Assembly (NCBI GenBank): GCA_902633335.1
Contig: CACPFY010000004.1
Span: forward strand, 1 to 64,000
Reading direction: 5' to 3'
From: an uncultured Pelagibacteraceae bacterium
GTDB taxonomy: Bacteria > Pseudomonadota > Alphaproteobacteria > Pelagibacterales > Pelagibacteraceae
DNA length: 64,000 nucleotides
Shown piece after piece: positions 9,825-17,231 of this stretch (positions within the stretch are counted from its first letter, which is position 1; each line of letters begins with the position of its first letter). The notes below the pieces were generated by a model, which saw only the letters and a list, made by a program, of their open reading frames with translations, searched no databases and had not been told where the DNA came from. The translations under genes and the position numbers were made by a program.

Positions 9825-11261
9825 TTAAAATTTTTGTTTTCTTAAAAAAGCAGGTATCTCAAATTCTTCATCATCAGAATAGCTTTGATCAAATAATTTA
9901 TTATTTTGAAGATCGTTTTCTTCAATCTTATGACTGTCCTCTTCAGAAAATAATTTAGGAGTGAATTCCTTTTCTGTTCCTAAATTATCAATCTTATTTT
10001 CAATCTCTAAATTATTTTCAATGTAAGAAGCATTTTCAATTGAAATACCATGAGATTCTGTATCCTGATAAGTTTTAACATTTTCGGCTGTTTCTCTAGC
10101 CATGGTTTCATTGCTTATGTTTGATGGGTTTGTATCAATCTCTAGCTGCTCATCAAGTTTCAAAGCTGTAGCCCCATGAATTGAATTAATAGTATTGTTG
10201 TCAATATTTGGGTTTTTGAAAAGATTATCAGAATATCCAGGATTTCTATTTTGAATTCTATTAACCATATTCAAAACAGTTTTTGACTCAGGTTTGTGTC
10301 CATCTAAAGACGTTGCAACGATAGATACTCTAATTTTTCCTTCCATGTTTTCATCCTTAATTGCGCCAAAAATTAATTCAGCCTCTGGATCAACTTCAGC
10401 TCTTATTTTATTTACAGATTGGTCTACTTCAAAAAGTGTAATATCCTTTCCACCAGTAATATTAACCAAAAGTCCCTTGGCACCTTTAAGGGAATACTCA
10501 TCTATTAAAGGATTATTTAAAGCCATTTCGGTTGCAGCCATTGCTCTATTTTCACCTTCTGCTTCTCCCGTACCCATCATTGCTTTGCCCATAGCGCTCA
10601 TGACAGTTTCAACATCTGCAAAATCAAGATTAATCATTCCTGGTCTTACCATTAAATCTGTTACGCTTTGCACTCCATGTTTTAAAACATCATTTGATAA
10701 TGAAAAAGATTCTTCAAATGTAGTAGCTTCATTAGCGATTTTAAAAAGATTTTGATTTGGAACAACAATAACAGTATCTAAATGTTTTTTTAATTCCTCT
10801 AGTCCTTCAATCGCTCTTCTCATTCTTTTCGGTCCTTCATAAGCAAAGGGAAGAGTAGTTACTCCGACTGTAAGAATATTTAATTCCTTAGCTGCTCTCG
10901 CAATTACATGTGACGCACCTGTTCCTGTTCCACCACCCATACCAGCAGTAATAAAAATCATATTACTTCCTTGAATGTAGCTGACAATTTCATTGAGTGA
11001 CTCATCTGCTGCAGCTTGACCAATATCATTTTTTGCACCAGCACCAAGTCCTTTGGTCAAATTCATTCCAATTTGTATTTTAGAGTCTGCTTTGTTTACT
11101 CTTAAATCTTGTGCATCAGTATTTACAGCAACGAATTCTACTCCTTGCATTCCAGACTCAATCATAGAATTTATTGCATTACCGCCTGCACCACCGATTC
11201 CCATTACCAAAATTCTTGGTTTTAATTCCTTTAATTCACCTCCTCCTATATTAATAGTCAT
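9825..11261 (-). CDS. ftsZ: FtsZ, tubulin-like division GTPase
   Basis: Forms the cytokinetic ring. The 478-residue protein has the GTPase domain (GIGGAGGNAIN near residue 21, tubulin signature GGGTGTGAS near 109, the NTDAQ loop) and the T7-loop region (MINLDFADV). A long low-complexity Asn/Glu-rich linker ends in the C-terminal peptide EFEIPAFLRKQ, which binds FtsA/ZipA-type partners. A strong ribosome binding site precedes the ATG. Position is unusual: it lies directly after mraZ and before rsmH rather than at the distal end after ftsA, so it should share the mraZ promoter. Confidence 0.98.
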   Translation of the reverse strand: MTINIGGGELKELKPRILVMGIGGAGGNAINSMIESGMQGVEFVAVNTDAQDLRVNKADSKIQIGMNLTKGLGAGAKNDIGQAAADESLNEIVSYIQGSNMIFITAGMGGGTGTGASHVIARAAKELNILTVGVTTLPFAYEGPKRMRRAIEGLEELKKHLDTVIVVPNQNLFKIANEATTFEESFSLSNDVLKHGVQSVTDLMVRPGMINLDFADVETVMSAMGKAMMGTGEAEGENRAMAATEMALNNPLIDEYSLKGAKGLLVNITGGKDITLFEVDQSVNKIRAEVDPEAELIFGAIKDENMEGKIRVSIVATSLDGHKPESKTVLNMVNRIQNRNPGYSDNLFKNPNIDNNTINSIHGATALKLDEQLEIDTNPSNISNETMARETAENVKTYQDTESHGISIENASYIENNLEIENKIDNLGTEKEFTPKLFSEEDSHKIEENDLQNNKLFDQSYSDDEEFEIPAFLRKQKF

Positions 11262-11266
11262 ATACC

Positions 11267-11272
11267 CCTCCT
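11267..11272 (-). promoter_or_regulatory. Consensus Shine-Dalgarno of ftsZ
   Basis: AGGAGG five bases before the ftsZ ATG. It stands out because most genes in this AT-rich window have weak or no recognisable Shine-Dalgarno. It fixes the ftsZ start and suggests high translation. Confidence 0.75.
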
Positions 11273-11278
11273 ATATTT

Positions 11279-11731
11279 TTAATTATTGTTATTATTCCAT
11301 TTAAGTGTTGATCTACTTTGTAAGGCTTTTTTCCTTGCAAAATTTTTAAATTTTTCAAAATTTTTAGGATTCCAAACTTGAAAAGTTTTGCCTAAGCCGA
11401 CAAACAAAATATCGCTTTTAATTTTAGCAAAATTTAATAGTTTATTTGGAAATTGTACCCTGCCTTCAGTATCAAAAATTAGGTTAGAACTCTCTGATAA
11501 AACAGCGGTAGCAAAATAATCTCTTTTTTCTTCAAATGGATTTAATGTATCTATCGAGTTTGATAGTTTTTCAATTCTTTCTTGAGTGCAGCATTCTAAT
11601 GCTGGATTACTAAAAGAGGGGTAAGATACGAAACCGTTATAACCTTGGGCTGTTAAAAAGGATCTAAATGATGCAGGCACTGACACCCTTCCTTTTTTGT
11701 CTATTTTGTTTTCGTAACTTGATAAAAACAT
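11279..11731 (-). CDS. mraZ: MraZ, transcriptional regulator of the division cluster
   Basis: AbrB-fold DNA-binding protein that represses its own dcw operon. The 150-residue protein has two tandem SpoVT/AbrB-like units: KIDKKGRVSVPASFR near residue 10 and the second DTEGRVQFPNKL near residue 87. It ends in a short Asn run. A set of decamer repeats of the MraZ operator type lies upstream, and ftsZ follows after 17 bases. Confidence 0.95.
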   Translation of the reverse strand: MFLSSYENKIDKKGRVSVPASFRSFLTAQGYNGFVSYPSFSNPALECCTQERIEKLSNSIDTLNPFEEKRDYFATAVLSESSNLIFDTEGRVQFPNKLLNFAKIKSDILFVGLGKTFQVWNPKNFEKFKNFARKKALQSRSTLKWNNNNN

Positions 11732-11780
11732 ATTTTTTAAATTTTCTCTCTGTTTTTTTAATAATCAATAAATCCTCCAA

Positions 11781-11820
11781 TTTGGGATTATTTGGGATCA
11801 TATGGGATTTAACGGGTTAG
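11781..11820. promoter_or_regulatory. Putative MraZ operator: four tandem 10-bp repeats
   Basis: Four adjacent decamers on the plus strand (TTTGGGATTA, TTTGGGATCA, TATGGGATTT, AACGGGTTAG) put a GGG core at exactly 10-bp intervals, one helical turn. Known MraZ operators are TGGGN-type repeats with 5-bp spacers, the same period. They lie 49-89 bp upstream of the mraZ ATG and just downstream of a possible promoter. The fourth unit is degenerate (CGGGT). Confidence 0.75.
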
Positions 11821-11823
11821 TCA

Positions 11824-11853
11824 ATACAATAGTTTTAATGGAAAAAAGTACAA
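11824..11853 (-). promoter_or_regulatory. Possible sigma-70 promoter of mraZ-ftsZ
   Basis: On the minus strand a TTGTAC -35-like hexamer and a TTGTAT -10-like hexamer are 18 bp apart. A start near 11817 would put the MraZ-type repeats across and just after +1, suiting repression. The -10 match is weak. Confidence 0.3.
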
Positions 11854-11883
11854 ATAAAGAACATTTTGGTGAGGTTATTTTAG

Positions 11884-12240
11884 ATTGCCAGATAATCTAT
11901 AAGCCGGGTTCTGTCATTTAAGAAGTCATTTATCTAGGCATATTTTTGCAAACATGCTCAAGCAGCTAACCCGGATGACGAACTAAAGACTGTTTTTAGC
12001 GTTTAACGCAGTGTCATCCCTATTTAGCCTTGCTCCATCTGGGGTTTACCTAGCGATTTTTGTTACCAAAAACCCGGTGCGCTCTTACCACACCGTTTCA
12101 CCCTTACCTTGATTAGGCGGTCTGTTTCTGTGGCACTAGCCCTGAGGTCGCCCTCGCCAGCCGTTAACTGGCAAATTGTCTTTACGGAGCCCGGACTTTC
12201 CTCTATCAGTTAGATAGCGACTGTCCAATTATCTGGCAAT
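11884..12240 (-). ncRNA. rnpB: RNase P RNA (class A)
   Basis: Catalytic RNA of RNase P, which matures tRNA 5' ends. The 5' conserved block GAGGAAAGTCCGGGCTCC, the central GGTAAGGGTGAAACGGTG block, AGAGCGCACCGG and the 3' block ACAGAACCCGGCTTATAG all read on the minus strand. The two ends (12228-12240 and 11884-11896) form a perfect 13-bp P1 helix (ATTGCCAGATAAT with its complement), which sets the boundaries at about 357 nt. The order amidase-rnpB-mraZ fits alphaproteobacterial synteny as I recall it. Confidence 0.96.
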
Positions 12241-12246
12241 AATTAA

Positions 12247-12272
12247 ATAGTATTTATGAAGTTAAAAATCAA
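12247..12272 (-). promoter_or_regulatory. Possible rnpB promoter
   Basis: TACTAT on the minus strand sits six bases before the first base of the RNase P P1 helix, the right place for a -10. The best -35 candidate, TTGATT, is only 14 bp away, so that assignment is weak. Confidence 0.35.
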
Positions 12273-12286
12273 GTAATATTCAAGTT

Positions 12287-12994
12287 TTAAGCCAATAATT
12301 GGCTAATTTTAAGGGTTTTATCAGTTATTTTGCCATTAACATCTTTTGGCAAAAACCTCCTTTGAAAAGCCATTATTATCTTGCGATCATTATAAGATTT
12401 TTTTGACAGGCTAAAATACCGGTAGCCAATTTTATATATGTTGCGGAAAAAAATTTCTCTCCTGGTTTTTAAATTAGTATCGTAGTTTTTAAGTTCAGTT
12501 TTAGGATACCAAACAGCAACACCTTTTTTGCTCAAAAAATTCCATGGAAATTTTTCTCCAGGATCTAACTTTCTTAGAGGAGCAATATCAGAGTGGCCTA
12601 AAATATTTCTTTTCGTTATTTTATATTTTCTCATAAGTATTTTAATCAATTTTATTAACGAGAAGATTTGTTTTTTTGAATATTTCTGGTAGCTGATAAA
12701 GTGACCTTTGTTTTGAATCTCTATTCCGATAGAGTGTTTGTTTAAATTGTTCAAGTTTCTCCATTTAGATTTTCCAGCATGCCAAGCTATTTTATTATCT
12801 TCCACCATACTGTAAATATTGCCATTCCTCTCTATAAAATAATGACAACTGACCTTTGACTTAAGGTTTTTAAGTCTATTCATAGATACACGTCCAGATT
12901 GCATTCCAGAGTAATGAATTATTACATAGCGAATAGCTTTGGAAGATCTTGATTTCTTTGAAAAATTGAATGATTTATTTACTTTTAGCATCAT
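12287..12994 (-). CDS. N-acetylmuramoyl-L-alanine amidase (AmpD/AmiD type) with C-terminal peptidoglycan-binding region
   Basis: Zinc amidase cutting the MurNAc-L-Ala bond, probably in wall recycling. The Amidase_2 fold shows VIIHYSGMQSG, the HAGKSKWR loop, IGIEIQNKGH and GHSDIAPLRKLDPGEKFPW, supplying the His/His/Asp zinc set. The last 40 residues (IIMAFQRRFLPKDVNGKITDKT) look like a small peptidoglycan-binding repeat. An upstream ATG at 13060 is open, but the ATG pair at 12989-12994 is preceded by GAGGA and begins where homology starts. No clear signal peptide is seen. It lies upstream of rnpB. Confidence 0.88.
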   Translation of the reverse strand: MMLKVNKSFNFSKKSRSSKAIRYVIIHYSGMQSGRVSMNRLKNLKSKVSCHYFIERNGNIYSMVEDNKIAWHAGKSKWRNLNNLNKHSIGIEIQNKGHFISYQKYSKKQIFSLIKLIKILMRKYKITKRNILGHSDIAPLRKLDPGEKFPWNFLSKKGVAVWYPKTELKNYDTNLKTRREIFFRNIYKIGYRYFSLSKKSYNDRKIIMAFQRRFLPKDVNGKITDKTLKISQLLA

Positions 12995-13102
12995 AAATTT
13001 GTCCTCTATTTTCTTAGAATAGACTAAATTTATATGTAAAATCTCATAAAATAAAGGCATGATTTATGTGCAAAATCTCTATAATTTATATATATAGCGA
13101 AT

Positions 13103-13855
13103 ATGGAATTTAAAAAAATACAAACGATTTTATACTCTGTTGTAATAAGTGCTCTTCTAATATTTAGTGCTAATGCTCAATCACAAAATGAATGCTTTGA
13201 AAAGGTAAGTAGAGGAGTTTTTAAATTTAATCAAGGTTTTGATAACTTAGTTTTAGAACCCGTTGCCAAGGTTTATAATAAACTTCCTGAACCAGTTAGA
13301 AACGGAACAGGAAATTTTACTTCGAATATAGCTACTTTGCTTTCTATACCAAATCATCTTTTACAAGGTGAATTACGCTTAGCTGGACACGCTACTGGAA
13401 GCTTTGTAATAAATACAACGATAGGAATTCTTGGATTTGGCAACCCCGCGGCAGCACTAGGGTTAGAAAATCAAAAAGAGGATTTAGGCCAAACTTTAGG
13501 TGCTTATGGAGTTGGTGGTGGATGTTATTTTGTTTTACCAATTTTAGGTCCAACTACAATTAGAGACTCTTTTGGAATGATTATAGATAATCAGTATTTA
13601 GATGCATTTGCCAGAGTGACTTGGCATGAAAAAGAAATTAAAAGCCTGTCTGGAAATAAACTAGATTATGTAGGCGTAAAAGCAGCAACAGCTGTCGATT
13701 TTAGAGGGGATAATATGATTAACTTTGAAAGCTTAGAGAAGAACTCTATAGATCTTTATGCGGCGACTAAAAGTTTATATCTTCAGGATAGATCCAAAAA
13801 AATAAAAAATAAGTCAAGTTCTGATGATGACTCCTGGGGTGAATTAGACAAATAA
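13103..13855 (+). CDS. mlaA: MlaA (VacJ) family outer-membrane lipid-asymmetry protein
   Basis: Outer-membrane component of the Mla system, which removes misplaced phospholipids from the outer leaflet. The 250 residues include the family signatures FNQGFDNLVLEP, LLSIPNHLLQGE and the LGQTLGAYGVGGGCYFVLP/LGPTTIRD block. An N-terminal signal peptide is clear, with likely cleavage after SANA at residue 25. There is no lipobox Cys; the first Cys is residue 31, so it may be periplasmic or anchored differently. Followed 9 bases later by mlaC. Confidence 0.93.
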   Translation: MEFKKIQTILYSVVISALLIFSANAQSQNECFEKVSRGVFKFNQGFDNLVLEPVAKVYNKLPEPVRNGTGNFTSNIATLLSIPNHLLQGELRLAGHATGSFVINTTIGILGFGNPAAALGLENQKEDLGQTLGAYGVGGGCYFVLPILGPTTIRDSFGMIIDNQYLDAFARVTWHEKEIKSLSGNKLDYVGVKAATAVDFRGDNMINFESLEKNSIDLYAATKSLYLQDRSKKIKNKSSSDDDSWGELDK

Positions 13856-13864
13856 GCCCTTTCG

Positions 13865-14467
13865 ATGAAAAAAAAATTATTTATTCTAGTATCATTTACT
13901 TTTTTATACTTTAATTTTCTAACGGCAGTAACTTATAATTCAGAACCAAAGATTTTTATTCAAGAACTTGTTGACGATGCAACTAAAACTTTAAGCGATA
14001 AATCTTTAACATTGGAAGAGAAAAATAGTTTTATAGAAAAAGTAGCGGTTGAAAACGTAGATATCAAAGCACTTGGACTATATACTTTAGGACAAATAAG
14101 AAAAGATCTTGATGAAACTACTCTCAACACTTACCAAAGTCTTTTTAAAAAGTACTTTTTAAAAAGTTTAACTTCGAGATTAAATGATTATTCATCTCAA
14201 AAATTTGAAGTTTTAGAAGCTGAGCAAAAAAATGCGAATTATACAATTGTTAAATCCAAAATAGCAGAAAGTGTAAAATCACCTGAGATAAAAATTGATT
14301 GGAGAATTTACACAAAAAACCCGCAAAAACCATTAATAAGAGATTTAATAGTTGAAGGATTAAGTTTAGCAAGAACTCAAAAAGAGGAATTCGCCTCAAT
14401 TTTAAACTCGAATAGTAACGACATTAATGCTCTTTTAAAAAAGTTACAGGAATTTATATCGAATTAG
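13865..14467 (+). CDS. mlaC: MlaC (Ttg2D) family periplasmic phospholipid-binding protein
   Basis: Ferries phospholipid between MlaA and the inner-membrane MlaFEDB transporter. The 200-residue protein has an N-terminal signal peptide (about 20 residues). The helical/NTF2-like body has the usual segments: NVDIKALGLYTLG, FKKYFLKSLTSRLNDYS, then a basic-to-acidic strand region with KIDWRIYTKN and the VEGLSLARTQKEEFASIL tail. Pairing with mlaA supports the call. The ABC transporter part is not in this window. Confidence 0.9.
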   Translation: MKKKLFILVSFTFLYFNFLTAVTYNSEPKIFIQELVDDATKTLSDKSLTLEEKNSFIEKVAVENVDIKALGLYTLGQIRKDLDETTLNTYQSLFKKYFLKSLTSRLNDYSSQKFEVLEAEQKNANYTIVKSKIAESVKSPEIKIDWRIYTKNPQKPLIRDLIVEGLSLARTQKEEFASILNSNSNDINALLKKLQEFISN

Positions 14468-14470
14468 TTT

Positions 14471-14547
14471 TGGTGGGCCCGCCAGGACTCGAACCTGGGA
14501 CCAATACATTATGAGTGTACTGCTCTAACCAACTGAGCTACAGGCCC
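14471..14547 (-). tRNA. tRNA with CAT anticodon, probably tRNA-Ile2 (lysidine type)
   Basis: A 77-nt cloverleaf on the minus strand with encoded CCA: acceptor GGGCCTG/CGGGCCC, D-arm GCTCAGTTGGTTAGAGC, anticodon loop CTCATAA, T-arm CCAGG-TTCGAGT-CCTGG. The CAT anticodon fits Met or Ile2. Base pairs C4-G69 and C5-G68, which TilS uses to pick Ile2 in E. coli, favour Ile2. It lacks the initiator C1-A72 mismatch. Confidence 0.93.
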
Positions 14548-14585
14548 TAGCTAACTTTTACTACTATAAGAACTTTTATTCAACT

Positions 14586-15268
14586 TTAATTTATTTTCTT
14601 TATTACACACAATACATTTTTACCAAACTTGTAATTAGTTAAGTAATCTAAAAAAAGAGATATAGGAGTAAAAAATTTATCCCATACAAATATTTTAAAT
14701 GCGCTTGGATATGACTCATTTTTAAAAAAAGTTTATTTAAGTAATAAAGAAAATACCCTGCTGAATCCAAATAATATAATTTTTCAATTTTAGCATCTTG
14801 CAAGCGTAAATTTTTAAAAAAGTCCAAGTCATATCTTCTAAAATGACCGATTTCTTTATCAAATTTAGAAAAAAGTTTTTGATGTGCGGGCACTAATATT
14901 ATTAACATTCCATTTTTGTTAAGGATTTTTAAAGAGTTATTTATTTCTTCTTCGTCTTTCTCAATATGTTCTAAAACATTCATATACATTATAGAGTCAA
15001 AATTAACGTTTATTTCAGTAACATATTTATCAATTATTTTTATATTTGTTTTTGCAAACCTTTTTTTTAAAAATTCAAGGTTATGAGGGTCTAATTCAGA
15101 AACTGTTATTCTGCTGGCATTTTTAAAATATGTAGAAGTAAAACTTCCTAATCCAGCGCCAATTTCTAATATATCTCCTCTAATAAATTTATTTGTTTTA
15201 AAAAAAATATATTTACGCCAAAAATTTGCTTTGTCGAATAATTCCAATTCTTTCCCAGGATAATTCAT
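14586..15268 (-). CDS. Class I SAM-dependent methyltransferase, broken by a one-base frameshift
   Basis: Rossmann methyltransferase of the Methyltransf_11/23 type; substrate unknown. The SAM-binding loop DILEIGAGLGSFT is near residue 32, followed by SELDPHNL, MNVLEHIEKDEEEI and the GHFRRYD motif common in this family. The uninterrupted frame ends at 14648, but its last 30 residues look unlike a protein end. One frame over, beginning at a T7 tract (14724-14730), the expected tail appears: ESYPSAFKIFVWDKFFTPIS, then DYLTNYKFGKN, stopping at 14586. Adding one T restores about 227 residues. Confidence 0.82.
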
Positions 15269-15301
15269 AAATTATAAAAAAGTTTTGTAGAATATTATTC
15301 T

Positions 15302-17173
15302 TTATTTTTCTAAGAAGCTTTTAAGTTGTTTTGATCGACTAGGATGTTTTAATTTTCTTAGTGCTTTAGCTTCAATTTGTCTTATTCTCTCTCTTGTTAC
15401 AGAAAACTGAAGTCCTACTTCTTCAAGAGTGTGATCTGTGTTCATACCAATACCAAAACGCATTCTAAGAACCCTTTCTTCTCTTGGTGTGAGCGAAGCT
15501 AAAATTTTTGTTGTCGACTCACTTAAATTAGATTGTATAGCTGTATCAAGAGGCTGTAGAGCATTTTTATCCTCTATGAAATCTCCAAGACTACTGTCCT
15601 CTTCATCGCCAACAGGTGTTTCAAGAGAAACTGGTTCTTTTGCAATTTTAAGTACTTTCCTAACTTTCTCTAAAGGCATGGCAAGCTTTTTTGCAAGTTC
15701 TTCAGGGGTTGGCTCTCTACCAAATTCACTCATTATTTGCCTTTGAGTTCTAACAATTTTGTTAATTGTTTCAATCATATGAACTGGAATACGAATTGTC
15801 CTAGCTTGGTCAGCAATTGATCTAGTAATTGCTTGTCTGATCCACCAAGTTGCATAAGTAGAAAACTTGTATCCTCTTCTATATTCAAATTTATCTACTG
15901 CTTTCATTAAACCAATATTTCCTTCCTGTATTAAATCTAAAAATTGTAAGCCTCTATTAGTATATTTTTTAGCAATAGATATTACCAATCTTAAATTTGC
16001 TTCAACCATTTCCTTTTTGGCAATTCTTGACTCTCTTTCTCCTTTTTGAATTCTACTAACAAGTCTTTTAAATTCCCCAACTGATAAGCCAATTTTTTTA
16101 CTAAATTCTACCAATCTATCTCTGATTTCAGCAAAATCCTTCTTAAATTTTTTAAAAAAAGACTTCCAAAGTGGGTTTTGATTAAGGAAAGACTCAAATT
16201 TTGGATTTATTTCATTTCCAATATAATATTTTAAAAATTCTTCTCTAGAAATTTTATTATCTGTAGCGAGTCTGAGCAAAACACCTTCTAAAGAAACTAT
16301 CTTTTTATTTTCTTTATAATGAGATTGTACTAATTCTTCAACAACATGAGGTGCTATTTGTAAATTTTTAAAGTTATCGACTAAAATAGATTGTATTTTT
16401 TTAAAATTTTTATTTTTAGAAACTGATAGCTCTTTGCCAGACAATATACACTCCAAATTTTCTTTTTGGTACTTTTGTAACTTCAAGTAATTTTTATTTA
16501 AAGAGTCTAACAATTTAAGTATCTTGGGCTTAATCTCTTCTTCCATTTTAGCAAGAGATAAATTAAATTCATCTTCTTCGGTAACTTCTCCTTTATCATC
16601 TTGATTTTTTTCAATGTCGTTCTTCTCATCTTTAGTCTTGATTTTCTTTTCTTTTTCTTTTTTAGTTTTAATCTCTTCGTCGTTCGATGCTTCAAAGTCT
16701 TCATATGTAGAGTCAATATCAATAATATCTCTCACCAACATTTCTTGATTTTCAATTCCGTCTTTCCATTCTGATATTTTTTTTCCAACTATTGGACTTT
16801 GAGTAAGAGCATTTATCATTACATCTTTCCCAGCTTCTATTCTCTTTGCAATAGCTATTTCACCTTCTCGAGATAATAGTTCTACTCCACCCATTTCTCG
16901 AAGATACATTCTTATCGGATCATCACTTTTGTCCGATGACTTTTCCTCTGTATTGCTTGAAGCCTCTTTTTTTTTGTGAGATTGATATTCTGATTTTTTT
17001 TCAACTAAAGTAATTTTATTATCTGCAATAATTAAAAAAGCTTTCTCGGTATTCTCAAAAGATCCTCCTCTTTTACCTAAAGATTTCCCAAGTTCCTCGT
17101 AAGTAATGAAACCTCTATTTTTTCCTTTTTCAAGAATCCGCTCAAACGATTTTGTAATTAATTTTTCACCCAT
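15302..17173 (-). CDS. rpoD: RpoD, primary sigma-70 factor
   Basis: Housekeeping sigma factor. The 623 residues contain region 1.1, region 1.2 ([20 protein letters not shown] at about 85-104) and a non-conserved insert. The insert has a very charged Lys/Glu/Asp stretch at about 158-205. Regions 2.1-2.4 ([19 protein letters not shown], then [14 protein letters not shown]), region 3 and region 4.2 ([20 protein letters not shown]) follow. It sits downstream of dnaG on the same strand, the classic macromolecular-synthesis order. Confidence 0.98.
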   Translation of the reverse strand: MGEKLITKSFERILEKGKNRGFITYEELGKSLGKRGGSFENTEKAFLIIADNKITLVEKKSEYQSHKKKEASSNTEEKSSDKSDDPIRMYLREMGGVELLSREGEIAIAKRIEAGKDVMINALTQSPIVGKKISEWKDGIENQEMLVRDIIDIDSTYEDFEASNDEEIKTKKEKEKKIKTKDEKNDIEKNQDDKGEVTEEDEFNLSLAKMEEEIKPKILKLLDSLNKNYLKLQKYQKENLECILSGKELSVSKNKNFKKIQSILVDNFKNLQIAPHVVEELVQSHYKENKKIVSLEGVLLRLATDNKISREEFLKYYIGNEINPKFESFLNQNPLWKSFFKKFKKDFAEIRDRLVEFSKKIGLSVGEFKRLVSRIQKGERESRIAKKEMVEANLRLVISIAKKYTNRGLQFLDLIQEGNIGLMKAVDKFEYRRGYKFSTYATWWIRQAITRSIADQARTIRIPVHMIETINKIVRTQRQIMSEFGREPTPEELAKKLAMPLEKVRKVLKIAKEPVSLETPVGDEEDSSLGDFIEDKNALQPLDTAIQSNLSESTTKILASLTPREERVLRMRFGIGMNTDHTLEEVGLQFSVTRERIRQIEAKALRKLKHPSRSKQLKSFLEK

Positions 17174-17231
17174 AAGCTGAATTAAATAGTGAAATATATA
17201 TAAACACTAAATATTAAAAATCTATCTAAAA

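Noticed and set aside
10294-10755. 153-codon open frame antisense to ftsZ
   Set aside because: It mirrors conserved FtsZ codons, has a composition unlike the organism's proteins (Ser/Pro rich) and no recognisable motif.
14471-14547. Initiator tRNA-fMet
   Set aside because: The G1-C72 pair is a normal Watson-Crick pair and there is no GGG/CCC anticodon stem, so it is an elongator or, more likely, the Ile2 CAT tRNA.
16660-16800. Lys/Glu-rich block in rpoD as a possible insertion or repeat element
   Set aside because: It falls in the non-conserved region between sigma regions 1.2 and 2, which is variable and charged in many primary sigma factors; the frame is intact.
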